A stretch of 20,803 nt of DNA. Source: Burkholderiaceae bacterium. Lineage in GTDB: Bacteria > Pseudomonadota > Gammaproteobacteria > Burkholderiales > Burkholderiaceae. The first letter of the stretch is position 1. Every line of letters begins with the position of its first letter. Location: NCBI GenBank assembly GCA_030151165.1, contig JASLEM010000389.1, positions 1 to 20,803 of the forward strand. Reading direction: 5' to 3'. This document shows, one piece after another, positions 17,671 through 20,803 of the stretch. The notes beneath the pieces are model-generated. The model ran no database searches. It saw only the letters and a list, made by a program, of their open reading frames with translations, and was not told the origin of the DNA. A program made the position numbers and the translations under genes.

Positions 17671-19746
17671 TCACAGCCCCAGCGTCTTGATGCCAGCCAG
17701 GCCGAGCCCGAACTGGTACAGGATCTGCGTCCAGTCCTTCGCGTCCTGCACGAAGGTCGACTTGTCGAGTTCCTCGGGGACGAACAGCGTGTCGCCGGGT
17801 TGCACGACGGCGTCGCGGAAGTTGCTGTTCGAGTGCCAGAACGACGCGCCCTGGCGCGCGCTGATGACCGAGCCGTTGGCGCGGATCATGAAGATGCTGT
17901 CCTTGTCGGCGCCGCGCGTCGGGCCGCCGGCCAGCGCGAGGTACTGCTCGGTCGTGTGGTTCGGCTCGTAGAGGAAGCTGCCCGTCGTGAAGACGCTGCC
18001 GAACACGCCGACCGAGGAGCCGCGCGGCGGCACCTTGATCGAGTCGCCGTCCTCGAGCGTCAGCTCCGGCAGCACCGCGGCCTCCGGCTGGATCTGCAGG
18101 ACGACGCGGCCGGTCGGGCGGATCTGGCGCAGGCGCGCGAGCAGGCGTTCGTTCGACGCGGCCGACGCGCTCTGGGCGCTGATCTCCTCGGCCGAGGTCG
18201 CGCGCTGGCTGGCCTGGTTCTTGGTGATGTCGGTCTCGAGGTCGCGCAGCGCGCGGTCGTAGTTGATCTCTTGCGTCCGGCGCACGCTCTCGCGCGTGAA
18301 CTCGGTGCCGTACGGGTAGGCCGCGGGCGTGAGGCCGCCGGCCAGGCGCAGCGCGTCCGAGATCTTGCTGCCCGGCGGCAGCACGTAGTCGCCCGGGTGC
18401 AGCACTTCGCCTTCGACGCGCACGCGCTCGTTCTGGTACTCCATCGGCACGCTCGCCGTGATCGCGCTGAAGACGCGCACGACGTCGCCCGTGCCGAGCG
18501 CGTCGGCCGCGTGCTGCGGCAGCGTCAGTTCGGTCACGTGGCCGGTCGCGCGGTCGACGAGGCGTTCGACGGCGACGTGCCGCCGGTCGGCGACGGAGTT
18601 GAAGCCGCCGGCCATCGCGAGCACGTCGGAGAGCGTCTCGCCGGGCTTGGTCTCGAAGATCGCCTGCTGGTTGACGCTGCCCAGAACGGCGACCTGCGCG
18701 CCGACCGGGCCGATGAAGATCACGTCGTCCGGCTGCACCAGCTGGTCGGTGTTGCGGTCGCCCTTGAGCAGCAGGTCGTACAGGTCGAAAACGGCGATCT
18801 CCTTGCCGCCGCGGCGCAGGTGGATGTCGCGGAAGCTGCCGGCCGCGGACGGCCCGCCCGCACGCATCAGCGCGTGCAGCACCGACGACATCCCGTTCAG
18901 TGTGATGCTGCCCGGGCGCTGCGCGTAGCCGCCGACGAACACGCGGATCGCGCGCACCTGGCCGAGCGACGCGGTGAGCTGGAAGTTCTTGAAGACCATG
19001 CCGACGCGCTTGGCGATCGCGGCTTCGAGATCGGCGTTGCGCAGGCCTCCGACATTGATCGCGCCGACCTGCGGCACGGCGATGCGGCCCGCGCGGTCGA
19101 CGGTGAGGCGCAGGTCGGCGTTGACCGAGCCCCAGATCGTCAGCGCGACCTCGTCGCCCGGACGCACGACGTAGTCGCCGGGCGCGACGGGCAGCGGGTC
19201 GAACGTCACCGAGGACGTCGACGACAGCGACGCCGAATCGGTGATCAGGTCCGCGCCGAAGCGGCGCACGCGCACCATGCGGGGCGTGGACGAGGCGGAG
19301 GTCGGCGTCGGGGACGTCGGCTGCGCCGCGTTGACCTGCTGCTGCACGTACAGCTCGAACTCGCCGGGCTGGTATGGCGGACGCTGGTCCGTCGACTCGC
19401 GCGGATCGGGCTGTCCGGTGCGGCGGTTGTTGGCCGTCGTCGGCGTGGCCTGGCGCTGGCCCGGCGTCAGCGTGGTGGTGCCGCCTTGCTGGCCGTTGTC
19501 CGATGCGTTGCCGCTGCCGTTGCCGGCATCGGAGGCATCCGAACTGCTCCGGTCGGTCGACGTGCCGCTCGTCCCCGCGCCATTGGCGTTGCTCGTGGCG
19601 GTGAGATCGTTGTTCGTGTTGCCGTCGAACTGCGTGCGCGCCAGCACGGGTGCCGCGCAGGCGCCCAGTGCGAGGATGCAGGCGACGGCGCAATGCGAGA
19701 CGAGGCGCCGCGGCGGGCGCGGCAGGGCGGAGAGGGATCGGATCAT
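17671..19746 (-). CDS. wza: Wza-type outer-membrane polysaccharide export (OPX) protein, multiple SLBB repeats
   Basis: A 691-residue export protein. The start at ATG 19746 gives a signal peptide with a hydrophobic core and a lipobox, LGAC, with Cys30 as the probable lipidated residue; ATG 19764 would add six residues. Residues about 39-155 are a low-complexity Asn/Ser/Thr/Gly/Pro-rich stretch. Then come the Poly_export domain (about 189-255, PGDYVVRPGDEVALTIWG) and four SLBB-like repeats starting near 266, 351, 442 and 578, each with a VxGxV...PG...L..AGG pattern. A C-terminal amphipathic helix (DWTQILYQFGLGLAG) could form the outer-membrane pore. E. coli Wza has about 380 residues, so this is a long variant, nearer KpsD-like or multi-SLBB OPX proteins. 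It heads the minus-strand operon. Confidence 0.9.
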   Translation of the reverse strand: MIRSLSALPRPPRRLVSHCAVACILALGACAAPVLARTQFDGNTNNDLTATSNANGAGTSGTSTDRSSSDASDAGNGSGNASDNGQQGGTTTLTPGQRQATPTTANNRRTGQPDPRESTDQRPPYQPGEFELYVQQQVNAAQPTSPTPTSASSTPRMVRVRRFGADLITDSASLSSTSSVTFDPLPVAPGDYVVRPGDEVALTIWGSVNADLRLTVDRAGRIAVPQVGAINVGGLRNADLEAAIAKRVGMVFKNFQLTASLGQVRAIRVFVGGYAQRPGSITLNGMSSVLHALMRAGGPSAAGSFRDIHLRRGGKEIAVFDLYDLLLKGDRNTDQLVQPDDVIFIGPVGAQVAVLGSVNQQAIFETKPGETLSDVLAMAGGFNSVADRRHVAVERLVDRATGHVTELTLPQHAADALGTGDVVRVFSAITASVPMEYQNERVRVEGEVLHPGDYVLPPGSKISDALRLAGGLTPAAYPYGTEFTRESVRRTQEINYDRALRDLETDITKNQASQRATSAEEISAQSASAASNERLLARLRQIRPTGRVVLQIQPEAAVLPELTLEDGDSIKVPPRGSSVGVFGSVFTTGSFLYEPNHTTEQYLALAGGPTRGADKDSIFMIRANGSVISARQGASFWHSNSNFRDAVVQPGDTLFVPEELDKSTFVQDAKDWTQILYQFGLGLAGIKTLGL

Positions 19747-19830
19747 CGGAAGGGGGGTTCGCATTCGCTGTGCGGTGACGCGCACGGTCGCCGGAGGCCG
19801 CGCAAGGGGCCCGGCTCGGAACAGCCGCGA

Positions 19831-19836
19831 ATTCTA
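19831..19836 (-). promoter_or_regulatory. Candidate -10 box for the wza operon
   Basis: Read on the minus strand this is TAGAAT, five of six bases of the sigma-70 -10 consensus, in an AT-rich patch within very GC-rich DNA. A start about seven bases downstream would leave a leader of about 80 bases before ATG 19746. No convincing -35 box is seen at 16-18 bases. Confidence 0.35.
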
Positions 19837-20079
19837 TCTGGTCGGCGCGCTGCGCCCGGACCTCGGCGGGCGGCTGCGGCGGCGCGCCGCGGCCGGCGGC
19901 GCGCAGATCCACCGCGCGGCGGCGCGCAGGCCGTCGACGACACCGGGCAGGACGTGGAAGTCGGCGACGCGGTGGACGTAGTCGAGCTCGGCGTTGATGA
20001 CGCCGTCGCGATCGATGAACGCCGCCGGACGTCGGGGCGGCGATGCGGGGGCGGTGGGGCGGGCAGCGGGAATCGGCAT
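19834..20079 (-). pseudogene. Truncated gmhB-like remnant
   Basis: Reading from ATG 20079 gives an 81-residue frame. Residues about 17-50 match the GmhB N-terminus ([15 protein letters not shown], then YVH, DFH and LPGVV...GL), with 29 of 34 residues equal to the intact gmhB in this window. The HAD nucleophile pair is present. At 19926 the similarity stops abruptly and the frame runs into arginine/alanine-rich non-family sequence until TAG at 19834-19836. Motif II, the zinc loop and motif IV are missing, so it cannot be an active phosphatase. It is most likely the 5' remnant of an older or second gmhB, cut by a recombination event at the cluster edge. Confidence 0.8.
19927..20031 (-). repeat. 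Direct repeat, copy B (gmhB remnant)
   Basis: Partner of 15061-15165, 105 bases, ungapped, about 90% identical. Several of the eleven differences are synonymous or conservative (Asn/Asp, Ile/Val, Glu/Asp), so the copy diverged partly while still under coding constraint. Confidence 0.85.
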
Positions 20080-20116
20080 GGGGTGGGCTCGGGCGCCGGT
20101 GGGCCGCGCGACGCGC

Positions 20117-20122
20117 ATTCTA
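20117..20122 (-). promoter_or_regulatory. Candidate -10 box upstream of the gmhB remnant
   Basis: A second minus-strand TAGAAT lies 37 bases upstream of the remnant's ATG (20079). It could be the surviving promoter of the lost gene and may still feed into the wza operon. No clear -35 box. Confidence 0.3.
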
Positions 20123-20132
20123 GTGGCTGGGA

Positions 20133-20149
20133 GCGGCCGGATCGGCCGC
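20133..20149. other. Seven-base inverted repeat in the rhlE upstream region
   Basis: GCGGCCG and CGGCCGC, separated by GAT, form a perfect short hairpin or operator-like dyad between the minus-strand remnant and the plus-strand helicase gene. There is no T-tract. Its role is unknown. Confidence 0.3.
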
Positions 20150-20187
20150 CGCGGAGGGCGCGTCATGCGCATTTCATCCGTACAAGC

Positions 20188-20193
20188 GATAAT
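20188..20193 (+). promoter_or_regulatory. Candidate -10 box of the helicase gene
   Basis: GATAAT, five of six matches to TATAAT, lies eight bases before the helicase ATG. If real, transcription would begin almost at the start codon, giving a leaderless or near-leaderless mRNA. No good -35 box; low confidence. Confidence 0.22.
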
Positions 20194-20201
20194 GGCGGTC
20201 A

Positions 20202-20803
20202 ATGACAGATGAACCCCAAGCCCAGGACCAGGCTCAAAACTCGGTCCAGCCCGCTGCCACGCCCGCCCCGGTCGTCGCCAAAGCGGACGCCCCCGCCGAG
20301 TCGCCGGCTCCCGCGCGCTTCGACACCCTCCCCCTCGATGCCAAGCTGATCCGCGCCGTCGCCGACCAGGGCTACGCGTTCATGACGCCGATCCAGGCGA
20401 AGGCGATCCCGCTGGTGCTGCAGGGCCGCGACGTGATGGGCGCCGCCCAGACCGGCACCGGCAAGACGGCGGCGTTCTCGATCCCGCTGCTGCAGAAGAT
20501 GATGCGCCACGAGACGGCGAGCGTCTCGCCCGCGCGCCACCCGGTGCGCGCGCTCGTGCTGGCGCCGACGCGCGAGCTGGCCGACCAGGTCGCCCAGAAC
20601 ATCAAGGCGTACGCCAAGCACAGCAACCTGCGCGTCGCGGTCGTCTTCGGCGGCATCGACATGAAGCCGCAGACGCTGGAGCTCAAGGGCGGCGTCGAGG
20701 TGCTGATCGCCACGCCGGGCCGGCTGCTCGACCACATCGAGGCGAAGAACTGCGTGCTGAACCAGGTCGAGTACGTCGTGCTCGACGAAGCCGACCGCAT
20801 GCT
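20202..20803 (+). CDS. rhlE: DEAD-box ATP-dependent RNA helicase (RhlE-like), 3' partial
   Basis: The first 200 residues of a DEAD-box helicase, continuing past the window end. A short Ala/Pro/Gln-rich lead (1-40) precedes the Q motif (GYAFMTPIQ, about 60-68). Motif I is AQTGTGKT, motif Ia PTRELADQV, then GG, motif Ib TPGRLLDH and motif II DEAD in VLDEADRML. Such enzymes remodel RNA in ribosome assembly and mRNA decay. The phrase FDTLPLD at the start of the core and the TPGRLLDH wording suit the RhlE subgroup, but other DEAD-box subgroups remain possible since the C-terminal half is not visible. ATG 20202 is the only start close to the core that keeps the lead. It is a housekeeping gene, probably the border of the polysaccharide locus. 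Confidence 0.92.
   Translation, partial: MTDEPQAQDQAQNSVQPAATPAPVVAKADAPAESPAPARFDTLPLDAKLIRAVADQGYAFMTPIQAKAIPLVLQGRDVMGAAQTGTGKTAAFSIPLLQKMMRHETASVSPARHPVRALVLAPTRELADQVAQNIKAYAKHSNLRVAVVFGGIDMKPQTLELKGGVEVLIATPGRLLDHIEAKNCVLNQVEYVVLDEADRM

Larger units (their letters stand above)
19747..20201. other. 455-base region without an intact gene
   Basis: This stretch between wza and the helicase gene is divergent: minus-strand transcription leaves it to the left, plus-strand to the right. It contains the gmhB remnant, two minus-strand TAGAAT boxes, one dyad and one plus-strand GATAAT. I see no tRNA, insertion sequence or attachment site in it. Confidence 0.7.

Noticed and set aside
20133..20149. 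Intrinsic terminator for a gene to the left
   Set aside because: The neighbouring minus-strand sequence points away from it and there is no T-tract, so it is kept only as an unexplained dyad.
19747..20201. tRNA gene, insertion sequence or CRISPR at the cluster border
   Set aside because: No cloverleaf-like pairing, transposase fragment, terminal inverted repeats or regularly spaced repeats could be seen here or elsewhere in the window.
17659..20205. An 848-codon plus-strand frame opposite wza
   Set aside because: Translation is Arg/Val/Asp/His-rich with no domain; the minus-strand Poly_export and SLBB motifs are clear.

Overview
The window is a GC-rich bacterial surface-polysaccharide locus (O-antigen, capsule or exopolysaccharide). 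GC-rich third codon positions, ATGA/GTGA stop-start overlaps and the type of Wzx/Wzy/Wza/heptose genes suggest a betaproteobacterium of the order Burkholderiales. I inferred this from protein style only, so genus is open.

The plus strand from 1 to 13530 is one long run of co-directional genes. It begins inside rfbH, the iron-sulfur PLP enzyme that makes CDP-4-keto-3,6-dideoxyglucose. Four closely spaced genes follow: a HpcH/HpaI-type aldolase, a HAD phosphatase, a thiamine-diphosphate (ThDP) carboligase and an extended SDR. Together they look like a pathway for a branched 3,6-dideoxy sugar. The extra aldolase and phosphatase go beyond the known yersiniose scheme and suggest a longer carbon branch; this is the best candidate here for an undescribed system. 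Next come assembly genes: a Wzx-like flippase, a GT2 glycosyltransferase fused to a left-handed beta-helix acetyltransferase, a DxD-type glycosyltransferase, a Wzy-like polymerase and two GT4 glycosyltransferases.

At about 13531-13558 the plus-strand run meets an opposing minus-strand operon, with a perfect GC hairpin between them. Read in its own direction (19746 down to 13559), that operon encodes a multi-SLBB Wza-type outer-membrane export protein, a Wzz-type chain-length regulator without a kinase domain, and the complete GDP-D-glycero-alpha-D-manno-heptose pathway (GmhA, HddC, GmhB, HddA). The sugar genes overlap by 4 to 8 bases.

The only long stretch without an intact gene, 19747-20201, holds a truncated, about 90% identical copy of the gmhB 5' end, candidate promoters and a small hairpin. 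A DEAD-box RNA helicase gene (rhlE-like) starts at 20202 and runs off the end; it probably marks the chromosomal border of the cluster.

Together the genes describe a Wzx/Wzy-type polymer probably containing a CDP-derived branched dideoxy sugar and a heptose, with O-acetylation. The initiating sugar-phosphate transferase, the CDP-glucose genes (rfbF, rfbG), the RfbH reductase partner and any Wzc-type kinase are not in the window.
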